From positions 1-64,000 of the forward strand of contig NMRA01000537.1 of NCBI GenBank assembly GCA_002633005.1: a DNA stretch of 64,000 nucleotides, written 5' to 3'. The stretch comes from Phoronis australis (taxonomy: Eukaryota > Phoronida > Phoronidae). Position numbers and translations under genes: made by a program. Below, in pieces: positions 1 to 10,350 of the stretch (its first letter is position 1; every line of letters begins with the position of its first letter). The notes beneath the pieces were generated by a model. The model searched no databases. It worked only from the letters and a program-made list of their open reading frames with translations, and was not told the DNA's origin.

Positions 1-38
1 CCCCCCCCACCCAACTCATAATCCTGTATGCTCCCCTG
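1..38. repeat. Right end of a CAGTGGCG-type MITE (fragment)
   Basis: The window opens inside a poly-C run followed by CCCAACTCATAATCCTG and then CTCCCCTG. This closely resembles the right end of the MITE at 27991-28151 (CCCTAACTCAAAATCCTGG then GCCCCTG). The left part lies outside the window. Fragment of a dispersed non-autonomous DNA transposon. Confidence 0.45.
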
Positions 39-479
39 ATGTCCGTCTTCCTCCACCGGGCGGTCGAAATTAAACAGTCGCAGAACCTTACGTTGAAAAT
101 GTCATTGAATCACGGAGTCTCGAACATGAACATCCCAAACACAAAAAAACTGAATTAGTTTTTCAAACTTTAGTTAAATACAAAAAATTTTAAACTGCTC
201 TCTAACTCGGAACTTGACAGCTAACACGGGACTTTGCTGTGACCTCTGCAACACGTGAAGCTTGCACGTGCACACTTTGCACTCTCACCCTGTGAGAATA
301 GTTGAAAGTGGAGCGCTGCATGGTCACTGGTCGTCTGCGCACTACAGATACAGCTCTAACAAGAACGCAGGATGGCACGGGCTTTTACGCAGCAGTTTTG
401 TAAACTTAAGTGTATATGACTAATCTGAGGGCAACAGAACCTTATTGGGATCATTCGCTGTTACGTAGTTGTATCACCA

Positions 480-616
480 CAGTGGCGGATCTAGAATATC
501 ACAAGGGGGGCAACATTTTGTCTGAAAGCATTTGTGCAAAGCACTATTCAGTGGCGGATCTAGGATATCACAAGGGGGGCCCAACATTTCGTCCGGCTGT
601 AAGCATTTGCGCAAAC
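480..616 (+). repeat. 69-bp direct repeat of a MITE left end
   Basis: Two adjacent copies begin CAGTGGCGGATCTAG at 480 and 549 (period 69). Both continue with ATATCACAAGGGGGG, then an AACATTT block and a GTAAGCATTTG or AAAGCATTTG block. The second copy continues into the composite element below. This is a local duplication of a transposon end, not a gene. Confidence 0.7.
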
Positions 617-795
617 TGAACCACGATTGTAGATGCACATAGCACCGAATGGGGGGAGGTCGGGAGGGGGGTTTGCCCAGGAAATTTTTCTGTTTTTACC
701 TCTCAAAATCAAGCATTTTCCTTGATTCCTGAAGTATTATCCAAGGAAAAAAGAAAAAAAAAACACGGAGAACGTGTCAAACAGGAAAAACTGCA

Positions 796-870
796 AATAC
801 CAAAGACTCGAACTCACGACCCGGCGGACAGAACGTGCGTGCGTTACCACTACAACACCACGACTTAACT
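796..870 (-). repeat. tRNA-like sequence (SINE head or tRNA pseudogene)
   Basis: On the minus strand there is an A-box-like TGTTGTAGTGG (complement of 848-858) and a B-box-like GAGTTCGAGTC (complement of 805-815), about 32 bases apart as in a tRNA gene. The acceptor arms do not pair and the T-stem is imperfect, so it cannot fold as a normal tRNA. It is most likely a tRNA-derived SINE head or a dead tRNA copy. Confidence 0.4.
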
Positions 871-1585
871 ACTAATCTCATACTGAAAGACCTACTTGTT
901 TATGGTCCACAGCGTTTGCGCGCGAAACCTACTTCCTTTTGTAATGCTTATTACACGTTTTATATTTTGTACCATCAATTCTTAACAAATTTGTCGTATT
1001 TAAAATAGTCTTCAAATGTCCAAACGACCAAATCCGTTTTTCGTGTTGGCAATAATGACGGCATTGTTTTGGAAATCGTCTTAAGATAAGGTTTGACAAA
1101 GAGAGTATTGCGAGTTCCTGAATGATTCACTAAGGCTTCGATTAAATTTCACATCTTACCAGCAGCTTCTGTTTTTTCATCGTCACTCAGGTTCCATTTT
1201 CTTTAAAAAATGAAGTAAATTTTCTTCATTGCACAGTGGAGCAGACGACGGAAACGGAGTCGTAGTGCCCAGCGCCTCTGCCGGTCGCCTGGGATATCGC
1301 GGGAGAGCCTATATACTTAAAGGCGAAGGCAACCTTTTTTCATGTCACGTATAGCAAAAATAAGGTCAGTTGATTATCCCAGACATATTTTTCACTTAAC
1401 TACAACTTTTCGTAATTTAATTAATTTCTCGTCGTCTACTCCGGAAGTGACGTTTTAGGAGGCAAGAATTTCGAGCCAATTTCTTTTCATACAGTCAGAC
1501 TGTGAGAGCTGTCAAGTCAGTCATTGTTCTACCTCGGATGTGATAAGTTCGGTCGTCGTTTGCTTTTGTTTACGAGTCAGTCAAC

Positions 1586-1862
1586 ATGCCGCACTGTTGC
1601 TGTGTACCAGGGTGTACTCATTATCGTCTCACGCGCGCTTGGTACCTTGCATTGCTTTCTGAAGGATGACACACTTCCCCGTACTTGGATAGCTCGTTCG
1701 TGTGAAGAACGCAGTGCTACCCGTTCACGCAGCGTACAAAGCAGTGGCATGCATTTTTATCCGTCAGATTACGACAGAGATACATACGCTGAATTAATGA
1801 AGGTCCCTGCGAAACAACGCCTGAAGAAGGGTTCCATACCGTCGCTGTTGATTCCCGGTAGT
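1586..1862 (+). pseudogene. Broken THAP zinc-finger domain of the Kolobok-like element
   Basis: THAP domains are C2CH zinc fingers that bind DNA and are used by P-element and Kolobok transposases. The ATG at 1586 opens MPHCCCVPGCTHYR, a good THAP start (M-P-x-C-C..C). The frame then shifts. In the next frame come a FLKDD..PRTW block, a degraded C-S-x-H-F motif (SSGMHFYPSDYDRD) and a closing GSIPSLL that matches the VPS-L/I-F box ending THAP domains. At least one frameshift is needed and the third metal Cys is lost, so it is dead. The product would have been the N-terminus of the transposase. Confidence 0.7.
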
Positions 1863-2064
1863 GCCCCGTCGCTACTCCCGAGAAGTGCGTTTTTGAAGCG
1901 AGAAGCCTTGCGAGCTGTGGCCACTATCAACAGTGACTGGAGGCACTTCATCTACTGTCACCCATGCCTCCGAACGTAGCCCATAGCGTGCAATTCCAGG
2001 AAATAGCAGTGATTCCCCGTGTGCTGTTGTCTCTAGCCCAGAGCCTGTAAGCAGCCCTGCGGCG

Positions 2065-2290
2065 ATGCTGAGTAGTGGGAGTGAATACAGGCCCAGTTTG
2101 GCACCCAGTGAAAAGGACAGTTCGTCATCCAATGAACAGATCGGTGAGCCTAAGTTTGATAAGTTTATTGTGGACTTGTATTGGAGCTATTTAGAAGGTG
2201 CCACGTGTGTGCCGATTAGGTGCTCAAGTCACCATTCGCTTGGAGTGTGTCGCGGGACACTCGGGCAAGTGGGACAGTTCTTCCTCTATA
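2065..2290 (+). pseudogene. Probable downstream fragment of the same transposase
   Basis: An open frame of about 75 codons is rich in Ser and Glu (SEKDSSSSNEQ), then has EPKFDKFIVDLYWSYLEG and a SRGTLGQVGQF-like stretch. This order (acidic/Ser linker, EPKF-I-V block, GTL-V block) resembles the region after the THAP domain in Kolobok-type transposases as I remember them. The cysteines expected between the blocks are disrupted. It lies between the two inverted arms and is truncated by the right arm. No independent start is evident. Confidence 0.4.
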
Positions 2291-2659
2291 CATGAGACGA
2301 TAATGAGTACTTCTCAGTAGGCAGCAACAGCGTGGCATGTTGAGTGACTCGTAAACAAAAGCAAACGACGACCGAACTTATCACAACCGAGGTAGAGCAA
2401 TGACTGACTCGATTGCTTTCACAGTCAGACTGTATGATAAGAAATTGGCGCGAAATTCTTGCCTCCCAAAACGTCACTTCCGGAGTAGACTACTAGTAAT
2501 TAATTAAATTACGAAAAGCTGTAAATAAGTGAAAAATATGTCTGGGATAATCAAAGAGCCATATTTTTGCTGAAAATGACATGAAAGAAGGTTGCCTTCG
2601 CCTTTAACCATAGTTCCGTTACGAATGCGCTGTGTTCCAAGTTTGACACTTGAAACTGG

Positions 2660-2680
2660 NCCCCCCCCCCCCCCCCCCCA
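2660..2680. other. N followed by poly-C run (assembly uncertainty)
   Basis: A single N at 2660 precedes about 19 C residues. The same N-plus-poly-C pattern occurs at 14673 and 49201; a lone N without poly-C is at 56092. These look like places where read consensus failed in homopolymers rather than biological features. Confidence 0.8.
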
Positions 2681-2842
2681 ACACTAAAACTGCACACATT
2701 TAAATCTTTTTTCATCCGTATAATTTTAATTACCGGGGTTAATTAATAAACTCACCATTTCCCTACGCTCTTACTGTTTTATTTTTTTTGCGGCAGCCAA
2801 GGGGGGGGGCCGGGCCCCTAAATCCGCCTATGTAACCAGCCT

Positions 2843-3551
2843 AAAAACTCGAACTTTGACCTTTAAAACAGGAACCCCGGGGATCCGACAGGACACTCGG
2901 GGACCGAAACACCACTCTAGCACTTTCTGTCAAACATTGTTTGATGAAAAATATGCAACCACCTGCCTACTTTAAACAGTTGTGTATCTAAATAGTTGTG
3001 TATCTTAGAATTTAACACAACTTAAACGGATTTGTGTTCTATGTTATTCTGCTGCTGTGGTGCGATCTTTTGCGTCGGCTTTTGGCACCATGGAATTTTG
3101 CTTCACCTATTGGCCATTTTCCACAATTCTTCAGTCAACTGTTTTTCTTCCAATAGGCTGCGTACATGTCACAGCAAATTAATCAAAAAGGCACTCATAA
3201 GTCGAAATAATATTTTTGCTTTTTATTTTTAAAATATTTTGGAGAAACTATACTTTAATATAAAATTAATTAATTATTCACCAAGATAATAGCGTGTTGA
3301 GAGTATAGATTATGTTGAAATCTCCCCACAGACAAGTTGCACGAAATTTACCGATAAAGTCAATTTGTGCAAGTTCCGTTTTATTACCGACAATTTTTAA
3401 CAAGTGAGGAAAACAAATGGAAAGTACTTGAAGACGCTTTAACACAAAGTTTGAGGCTACTGAACACGGTCTGAGAAAATTTGAAAAATTGTCCGGGGTT
3501 TCCTGTCCGATCCCAGGGGTTCCTGTTTTAAAGGTCAACGTTCGTGTTTTT
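2843..3551. mobile_element. 709-bp element with ~45-bp terminal inverted repeats
   Basis: The left end reads AAAAACTCGAACTTTGACC then TTTAAAACAGGAACCCC. The right end, read on the minus strand, is AAAAACACGAACGTTGACC then TTTAAAACAGGAACCCC. The inverted similarity runs about 45 bp (2843-2887 against 3508-3551). The interior has no recognisable coding region. It is best described as a MITE; superfamily and target duplication are unclear. Confidence 0.65.
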
Positions 3552-5342
3552 CGAGCTAGTTAGGTGTTTTGACCATGCGGGAGTCTGTTTCCGACTCCGG
3601 GATATCTGTTCAGTGTTCACGACGGGCTTCACCGTCTTTTGTCGTTCAGATCGAGAACCGTCAGGAAGGGGTCGAAATGTGACATCCCCCATCCATAGAT
3701 ATTTATCCTGCTTATCCCACTTCCTTGAATCGGCATTGCAGCTCCCTGCACAGAAGTAATACTCCCTCGCGTGACTTAAATATGATAGAAAATATAAATT
3801 ATTCAGACGACACATGTTAACACGTGAATCTCCAAAGCGAGGCTGTTGACCTGCTTGACGTATCTGCCATACCTCACGGCCTGGGAGAGCGATCAATGCG
3901 GAAGGCGGGAATAGGACCGTCCCGGATTACACGGCGTTAGAACTCTAGAACTCTCTTTTGTTTTCGAAGATACGAAATCGCGTGACCTCATTTTGGAAAT
4001 TAGGCACATTTTCGTGTCCCTCACTAGTGTCGGGAAGGCAAAGAATTTCACATCACGCATCGACGGGTATTTGTTCAGTATCAAACTTTTCCATGTCGGA
4101 TTTGCAGCCCACCGCACTTGACAGCAGTAATACTTTACCATTGGAAGGACGAATAGAGTAATGCAACCGAGGAAATTTGTGAAGAATCAGACCAACAATT
4201 AAAATCTGTGAATCCAACTTCACAAAAACGAGGCAGCAAATGTGCCTGGCGGATGTTTACGGCATTGTGGGAAAATACATCCATCTTTTATTACATGATA
4301 CAACAGTTGTTTTACCCAATTTCACTGATCTCAGTTTGGAAATCGACTAATTCTTAATATATGAACTCACCAATTGAATGTCTTTCTGAAATGAGGTATT
4401 GTTTTCAGTCCAAAAGGGAAATTCGTACACCAGATTAGCTGGTCAAAAACACATTTCCGATGTGATATAATTATAACAAGATCTGTAGTGTGCTTCTGGT
4501 CAATTTTCTGTCTAAAATCATCTGAGGAAGACAGTCGCAACATTCACTGGTGCACGCTGATGATCAAGAATCGTGATGTTACACGTCCTTTGTTGTACAA
4601 TACCCAGCCTTGAAAATGGAAGCGCTCGAATGTCTGTTGTTGTGGACCTTTTTCTGACAAAAAGTTAGGACTAAAAAAATAAAAAAACGGGTGCCACCCT
4701 TCAGAACTGTTAACTGTGTGTCTGCGTCTTTTTAGTAGACTTTTGTCTCGTTTTCTCGGACTTTTTTGTTTCTCCGAGGCGGACCTTTTTGCCCACTTCG
4801 TCAAATGGGGGGCTCGTTCGAGCCCCCCGACCCCTCCCCCCGTGGGTGCGCATGGAATAAGAAATGTAACGGGTTCAAGCATGTGGAACCCAAATAGCCA
4901 GCTACCTATTGCATAGTTGACTGCGGGAGCTGTAAACTAGGAATTACTCTTCACAGCAATGCTCGTTCAGTCCACTAAAATTCAATAAACGACCTTTCGG
5001 GCATTGGAATGTCATCTTTCATAAATTTTGATAAGTGAATTATAGCATTTTACTCCGTGATCAAGATGAAGCACAGTGCTACTAATAGCAAGACAAGTCT
5101 TACACTGTCGGTCCAGCGCTTCTGGCTATATACAAGCATTTTTGCCATAGGACTGGACCTATAGCGACACAGGAACTGAGATTCATCTTCATGTGAGCGG
5201 TTATAAAATTTTCAATCCCTGAAACACGAGCATAAGAAACTTTTATATGATTAGCACCGTTCCATGTATGTCTACATACCTATCTATGATCATAAATAAG
5301 ACTTTTAAATACAGTGCGGATATACATTGATATGAAATGATA
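3552..5342. other. No gene recognised
   Basis: Only short open frames are present and none resembles a known family. The stretch contains the conserved repeat block 4741-4820 and AT-rich sequence. No splice-bounded exon with convincing coding character was seen. Confidence 0.5.
4741..4820 (+). repeat. Dispersed repeat, inverted partner of 8101-8186
   Basis: The block with CTCGGACTTTTTTGTTTCTC and TTTGCCCACTTCG reappears in reverse complement at 8101-8186, with matches over about 85 bp. Both copies sit next to C-rich/G-rich tracts. They are probably parts of one MITE family in opposite orientations. Confidence 0.6.
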
Positions 5343-5450
5343 ATGTATGTATGAATGTATGTATGCACGTACGTCGTATGTATGAATGAACATACTGTAT
5401 GTGTATATGTATGGTATATGCGTGTATGTATGCATGTGTGTATGTAACAT
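5343..5450 (+). repeat. (TGTA)n-like microsatellite
   Basis: Imperfect repeats of TGTATGTATG with interruptions, including TATGTGTATATGTATGG. Low-complexity tetranucleotide tract; open frames across it are meaningless. Confidence 0.8.
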
Positions 5451-5831
5451 GTTTATGCTGCCTCAAATACAGATTTTTACAAGTGTTTACGGATCGCCAA
5501 ATTGTAAGCAATGGCAAGCATCTGTAAAAACTCGTCACAAAACGCAACAGCTCGCACACACTCGCACTGAGCCGCAAAAAAGGATGAGAAAAGCTTCTGA
5601 CATGTCAAGAGTCCTCTAGCGATCGTTCAAGGATGGGATCGTCCGTAAATAACACGTTATGGATTGCAAACCGCTCTCAACAACACGTAACCATTAGAAA
5701 ACTGTTCGTAACAATTCGCAAATAACTCGCAGCAATTGTATTTTATGATATCTATATGTACTTGCACACTCGCGCCATTTTTAAAGACCTGAATCGAAAG
5801 CGAGGCCCGACGTCCCAGCTCGGCTGCGAGC

Positions 5832-6815
5832 GTGGTGTTTTGCTGTATGTCACTGTGCGACAACTCGACCAAAAGGAAAGAAAGGAAAAGCTCTGTTTCT
5901 TTTTATACGCTTCCCAGCGATGCTGAACTGAGAAAGGAATGGATTTGTGCTATTAGAAGAGATCCTGGACGCAAATTTTATGTAAGAACTTGTAATTTAA
6001 GTATCGCACTCTCTGCATTACAACTAGCAGTCCAGAAAAAATATATATTTCATCTCTTTGTCTTAGTGTTTCCTTATATGGCCATTTCCGATCCCAAATT
6101 GCATTTTATTTCTACATTTTTACGACTACATTTGCCAATCACAACGACGTGTTGCTCGCACGTCTTACAGTTACATGTACAGTTCTCATTTGCACCATAT
6201 GTGTGTGCCTGTGTGGTCGCTCGCCAAGTCACCACCGGTGAAGGCTACCAGGATTCGTCGCTGAAATGTCAGTCAGTCGTCCAATCTGGCGAACTCTTCC
6301 CTAGTTAAAATGCCATGTGGCCGTCGCAATCAGGTGACAACTGTACATTTTTAAATGTCAATTAATTGCATGTCAGTGACTCGGTGAGCTGTATAGTGCA
6401 GGGGGTTAGGCTTAAATGTTAAATCAAAACTCATAACGGCCAGAAAGAAATGTCTTATGCGCGCCTAGCAACCAGGCTACTCAACTTTAGTGTGCTGCAT
6501 TGTTTAGTAAATGTGCTAAAACGTTAACAATCAGAATATATCGTAATCACTGTCGTCGAAAATGGGAAGGGTTCCGCATGGGGACATAGTCGTCAAACTA
6601 TTATGCAGCAAATATTATCATTGGATTTCACTGTCATCTGTCGGTGTATAATATTATATTTTATTTAACTTTGTGTTCTGTTTATTTTTCAGTTGAATAA
6701 AAGAACTTCTTTGTGTTCCGCCCATTTCGTGAAAGAAGACTAAGTGTTTAAGGGCTACGCAAGTGTCAGACGTTCATGTGCTAAACCATCCCCTGTGCCA
6801 AGTTTGTTCCCTGGA
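5832..6815 (+). pseudogene. Spliced THAP-domain gene fragment with lost start and in-frame stop
   Basis: Exon 1 (5832-5981) encodes a THAP first half: V-F-C-C-M-S-L-C, then VSFYTLPSD, then ELRKEW. The expected initiator is GTG instead of ATG. A GTAAGA donor follows at 5982. A pyrimidine-rich acceptor ends at 6692, and exon 2 continues in phase 0 with LNKRTSLCSAHFVKED, supplying the C-x2-H-F motif. A TAA stop (6741-6743) then interrupts the domain, after which the same frame continues through VFKGYASVRRS to the closing VPSLFPG box. THAP domains bind DNA through zinc. The intact splice structure with two disabling changes indicates a recently dead gene or transposon piece. It may belong to the same element as the YqaJ and DDE relics downstream. 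Confidence 0.75.
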
Positions 6816-8100
6816 AGGTGCACAAAACTCGTAAACCTCCATGAAATACACGTAAGCGGAGGCTATATCCCCCCACCCCCTATGGTACGTCGCCCATGGA
6901 CCCAGGCCCCAGGTGTTGTACCTCTATGTTTGAGAGTGAGTTGTGAGCACGCAATCAGAGTAGTGAACTGTCAGACTTCTGGTTTTGGAATTGGGGAAAT
7001 TCGAAATCGTGAATTTTTGCAGGTAGCGAACTTTCGGAGTCGTATTAAGCCTTCGGAGCAGTGAACCTTCAGCATACATGTAAATGTAGTAACATGTAAT
7101 CTTGGAAATCTTTCCATCAAGTTTGTTGCTCGCATGAAGTCTGCGGAGCTATGCACCATGGACACTGATTGACAAGACAAGAGTGACTTTCTTCATCTAT
7201 CAAATTTGAAGTCTAGGCCTTCTTTTCCCTAATGAAGTGAAAATGCTTGACGGAGTTTTGTCAGTGCAAAAAACACACTATGGTAGTTGAATGTCTGTTT
7301 TTTAGCACTGCGGAAGGCTGCCTATAGTAAACTTACAGTCAGCGTGTACTGAATTTGAAAGAACGGGAACGCACACACGTGTACACGCATCCATGCCAAT
7401 CCACCAATCCACAATCAGAGTGGACACTGGATGACAACATATTTGCATATTTGACGATCACTTTCAATTCAAAATTTGAAAATGCCTGCACTTCACCGTA
7501 CTCAGCTAACAATTGAACCAAAATAGCAGACTAACAAATCTCAAATTACGGCTGTTTTATTCCTTGGCCGATTTTAAGGCATTCACATCGCACTACATTT
7601 TGGAAGCTCTCTCGTTGCTATGTAACTTACTTAGGTCATAGGGCTGGACGTCTATGCCTACAGTATGCGAGCACCCAGGTACGGGCTCGGGGTTGGCAAC
7701 ACGTAGCCCCTCGGTTGGCAAAGGCTAACGCGAGACTGAGCGAAGCGCGTGAGGCTGACGCGTGACACTTGCAAAATAACATGGGAAGATATCAGGTGAA
7801 ATTTGTAAGATTTGTGTCCCTTGGACTTTTTATTTGCCAACATGCGTGAGTTCACGTAACTTCCTCCAAATGGCACCCGGTACGAGAAATTCGAGCAAAC
7901 TGCGACAGATTTTCATCGATTTGTTGACAAATTATCTTGACTGAATCGTCTCCAGACTTATGACATGTGTTAATTATAACTCCATGTGCATATATGCATG
8001 TTTCATTTGACTTAATTTCCTGTATTTTGAAAATCGTAACTTTTTGTGCAGATGTGCTATCGCCCCTTTATGCCTGCGACATTCAGGGCGATGTAATTGC
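6816..8100. other. No gene recognised
   Basis: Short open frames only. No THAP, SWIM, YqaJ or transposase motif was found that would bridge the THAP relic (to 6815) and the YqaJ relic (from 8689). Confidence 0.45.
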
Positions 8101-8186
8101 CTAGGCTCGGGGGAGCCCCCATTTGGCGAAGTGGGCAAAAAAGTCCGCCACAGAGAAACAAAAAGTCCGAGTAAACGACACAAAAG
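8101..8186 (-). repeat. Inverted partner of repeat 4741-4820
   Basis: The reverse complement carries TTTACTCGGACTTTTTGTTT and TTTGCCCACTTCGCCAAA, matching 4741-4820. It is flanked by GGGGGAGCCCCC. Dispersed non-coding repeat. Confidence 0.6.
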
Positions 8187-8636
8187 TTCACAGGGATTCG
8201 GCGCGAACGCACAATTTATAGGTCTGAACGTGCATGTAGTGCCCCGTTTATTTTTTTCGGTAAAAAGTCTACATACTGAAAAATTTGAGCCCCTCCCCCT
8301 ATATTTTAGGCTGGGTGCGCGCATGTACAGTAGGTATAGTCATTCACTTTTGGATTCACTTGTTACCCTTTGGTGTTGCCACCACGCGCGTTCAATGCTG
8401 ACCAAGCCTCTTTTTATCGTCTGCATGATCCCCTGTCACCTACACAAGCACCATTCGGGCGAAGTTGGCCGGTACGGCCCGATGCCAATCAGAAGCAATT
8501 TCAAATTATTAATTACATAGTTATCATTGTAGTTAGTAGTACCAGTAGCTGCTACATTTTTTGTTGTTGTTGTTCATCTAGTATATCCTTATATAAAATA
8601 TCTCTAACGCACATGCTGAGACTGAACCTTTTCCGC

Positions 8637-8656
8637 GGAGGTTCGATCGAACCTCC
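8637..8656. repeat. Perfect 20-bp palindrome
   Basis: GGAGGTTCGATCGAACCTCC is a perfect inverted repeat. It lies just upstream of C-rich sequence and the YqaJ relic. Similar GTTCGA-centred palindromes accompany MITE-type repeats, for example near 4812-4829. Possible transposon subterminal element. Confidence 0.6.
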
Positions 8657-8688
8657 CAAACACCCCTCCCCCCCGGGCTACGGGCCTG

Positions 8689-9099
8689 ATGAAGGTGTTG
8701 CTGTGGAGAGGTATGCCAAGAATTCGCGGTGGATGTCCACCCAGTACGATTCATCATAAATCCCACTGCACCCCAGCCCTAAAAGGTGCGTCTTTGATCC
8801 TGACAAAACACCATCTTGGGGTCTGCTGGAAGTAAAGTGCAGCACGAAAAATAGTTTGGCTGAATTGGCTTATCTGCTCCAAAATGATGATGGGTACAAT
8901 TGAAAAGAAACCCACATGGACTATGATCAAGTTATGGGCCAGCTGGGCACATCAGGAGAAGCATGGTGTGACTCTTATCTTATGTCTGGATGAGTTCCAC
9001 TGTGAACGCATCTATTTTGCCAATGATTTCTTCAATGGAATGAAACTTAAATCAGACAGCTTTTTACAACCACTTCCTGAAGGAGCTGTTGGTGGCTAA
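8689..9099 (+). pseudogene. YqaJ-type recombinase/exonuclease domain relic
   Basis: YqaJ domains are PD-(D/E)XK-fold exonucleases related to phage lambda exonuclease. In animal genomes they are mostly carried by mobile elements. Visible in order: EGVAVERYAKN (the E..A...Y helix), VFDPDKTPSWGLLEVKCS (the GLLEVKC core with the catalytic E-x-K), TH.DYDQVMGQLGTSGEAWCD (matching the H-Y-Y-Q-V-Q-G-Q-M..WCD motif), then in another frame CERIYFANDFFNGMK (matching V-E-R-I-F-D). Stops and frame changes separate the parts, so it is dead. It points toward the DDE transposase relic on the opposite strand, a convergent pair. Confidence 0.8.
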
Positions 9100-9279
9100 A
9101 GCTTGTTAGACTTGAAGTAACCTAAATACACTGGATTGTATTAAAACAATAAAATAGCCATTTTGGTCTTATAAACATGTACTGTTTAATACACTTTCCA
9201 TGTAGATTCTATTTAAATGTCTTTGCACAACTGTTATTTGATAGCCTAAAGTCTGTTCACACATATACCGAAAAGCTTC

Positions 9280-9420
9280 TAATAAACACCGGGGCGTTTC
9301 TTTTTCAGGCGTGCTCCAGACCTGGCATCTATTAGAGGGAGTAGTTTATCAGAGATCCTCCGATTATTTATTTCAGCGTGCCTAGACCCCCGGGTATTTA
9401 TTAGAGGGAGGCGTCTATCC
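9280..9420. repeat. TATTAGAGGGAG repeat block
   Basis: Two similar segments contain CATCTATTAGAGGGAG (about 9327) and TATTTATTAGAGGGAGGCG (about 9397), each followed by a TATC block. They lie between the YqaJ and DDE relics. Probably untranslated or regulatory repeats of a transposon. Confidence 0.45.
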
Positions 9421-9629
9421 GAACCGATATTCATTTGAAGCTTTACTTTAGCTTTACATATGCTACATGTAGTCAACATCAGTAATGACAAAATCATCCA
9501 AAATATACTGTATTTACATATGTATATAAAAATAACCGATAAATTCTGTTCAGAGACCAAGACGGAGTCAACTCTCACACACTCGTCTGTACTACTGTAG
9601 CAAGCTGAAGGACCGGCTACTCAGTTTAT

Positions 9630-10350
9630 TGCTTCAGCAATTCTTGAAAATCTGTTAGCAAACAACAAACGACACCACATCTGATTCACTGAACCAGTCA
9701 AGGACAGTGGTACTACCGAACTGAAAATATTAAACATTTCACTCGGTTAATTGCCCGTTCAACATCGGTGCACACGGAGTCTGGCAATCTGATTTCCTGG
9801 GTTTCAGTAGCTTCGTGTTTCTCAAACTGAGGTCGACTTGCAATAACAAAGAGGGGAATGACCCCCTCTCAGCCAGTGAGTCATCAATGGCTAACCCTTT
9901 GTCGACCATTACCTCATCCCCTGCCTCAATAAGGTCCAGAATGCCAGAGACCTGACAAATGGCCTTATCTCGGACGGACTAGCCAGTGAACAGCTTTGAC
10001 ACAAATTTTCCCGGCGCCAGACGGGGCCACAGCAACTAAACCTTTTAGTGTAGTTCTGCCTTTGTAGTGCGAATAAAATTCAGAATTTAGCACAATACTT
10101 GACGGTTTTTGGACCCACATTTCTGTACAGTCCAAGATCACTCGCGGTTTGGATATTTATCCAAGAACGCAGCAGGCATGTATTTCTTAACCTTTTTCCT
10201 ACTTGGCCAAATATAAACCGAGCCTAAAACACCGTAAAGGTAATTCACCCAAGTAAGAACAATTCTGCATAATAGTAGATTCGTGAACGTTGAATATGTC
10301 TGCTAGTTCTCGCTCTTTAGTACCAACACTCAGGCGAAGTTCAGTGTAAT
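9630..10350 (-). pseudogene. DDE_Tnp_4-family transposase relic (ISL2EU/Harbinger-like)
   Basis: Read on the minus strand across several frames. An HTH_Tnp_4-like start (KERELADIFNVHESTI, near 10300) is followed by YIWPSRKKVKKYMPAAF, typical of this transposase group. RVILDCTEMWVQKPSS (catalytic D and CTE, near 10119-10150), then SHYKGRTTLKGLVAVAPSG follow. Next are GILDLIEAGDEVMVDKG (second D, near 9894-9945), VERAINRVK (third acidic residue, near 9748-9768) and LLTDFQELL at the end. All three catalytic acidic residues can be found, but stops and frameshifts break the chain. DDE transposases cut and paste DNA transposons. It is convergent with the YqaJ relic; together they resemble a two-gene ISL2EU-type element, an inference to be tested. 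Confidence 0.85.

Larger units (their letters stand above)
1321..2603 (+). mobile_element. Kolobok-like DNA transposon relic with TTAA target sites
   Basis: The ends are AGGCGAAGGCAACCTT (1321) and its inverted copy ending at 2603. Both are flanked by TTAA (1317-1320 and 2604-2607). The inverted arms are about 312 bp (1321-1632 and 2291-2603) and include the first codons of a THAP domain in each arm. TTAA target sites plus an encoded THAP domain are the known hallmarks of the Kolobok superfamily. At 1.28 kb, with broken reading frames, it is non-autonomous. It sits nested in the composite element 549-2832. Confidence 0.8.
549..2832. mobile_element. Composite CAGTGGCG-type element interrupted by a Kolobok-like insertion
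   Basis: The left end CAGTGGCGGATCTAGG (549) and the right end, which reads CATAGGCGGATTTAGG on the other strand (ends 2832), form imperfect terminal inverted repeats. Both ends share subterminal blocks (AAGGGGGGCCCAACAT near the left, GCGGCAGCCAA near the right) with the short MITE at 25727-25923. The extra length is largely the 1.28-kb element at 1321-2603. I see no target duplication at the outer ends. Superfamily is uncertain. Confidence 0.5.

Noticed and set aside
1524-2132. Overlapping open frames on both strands taken as one gene
   Set aside because: Only the THAP-like motif order on the plus strand is meaningful; the minus-strand frames have no motif.
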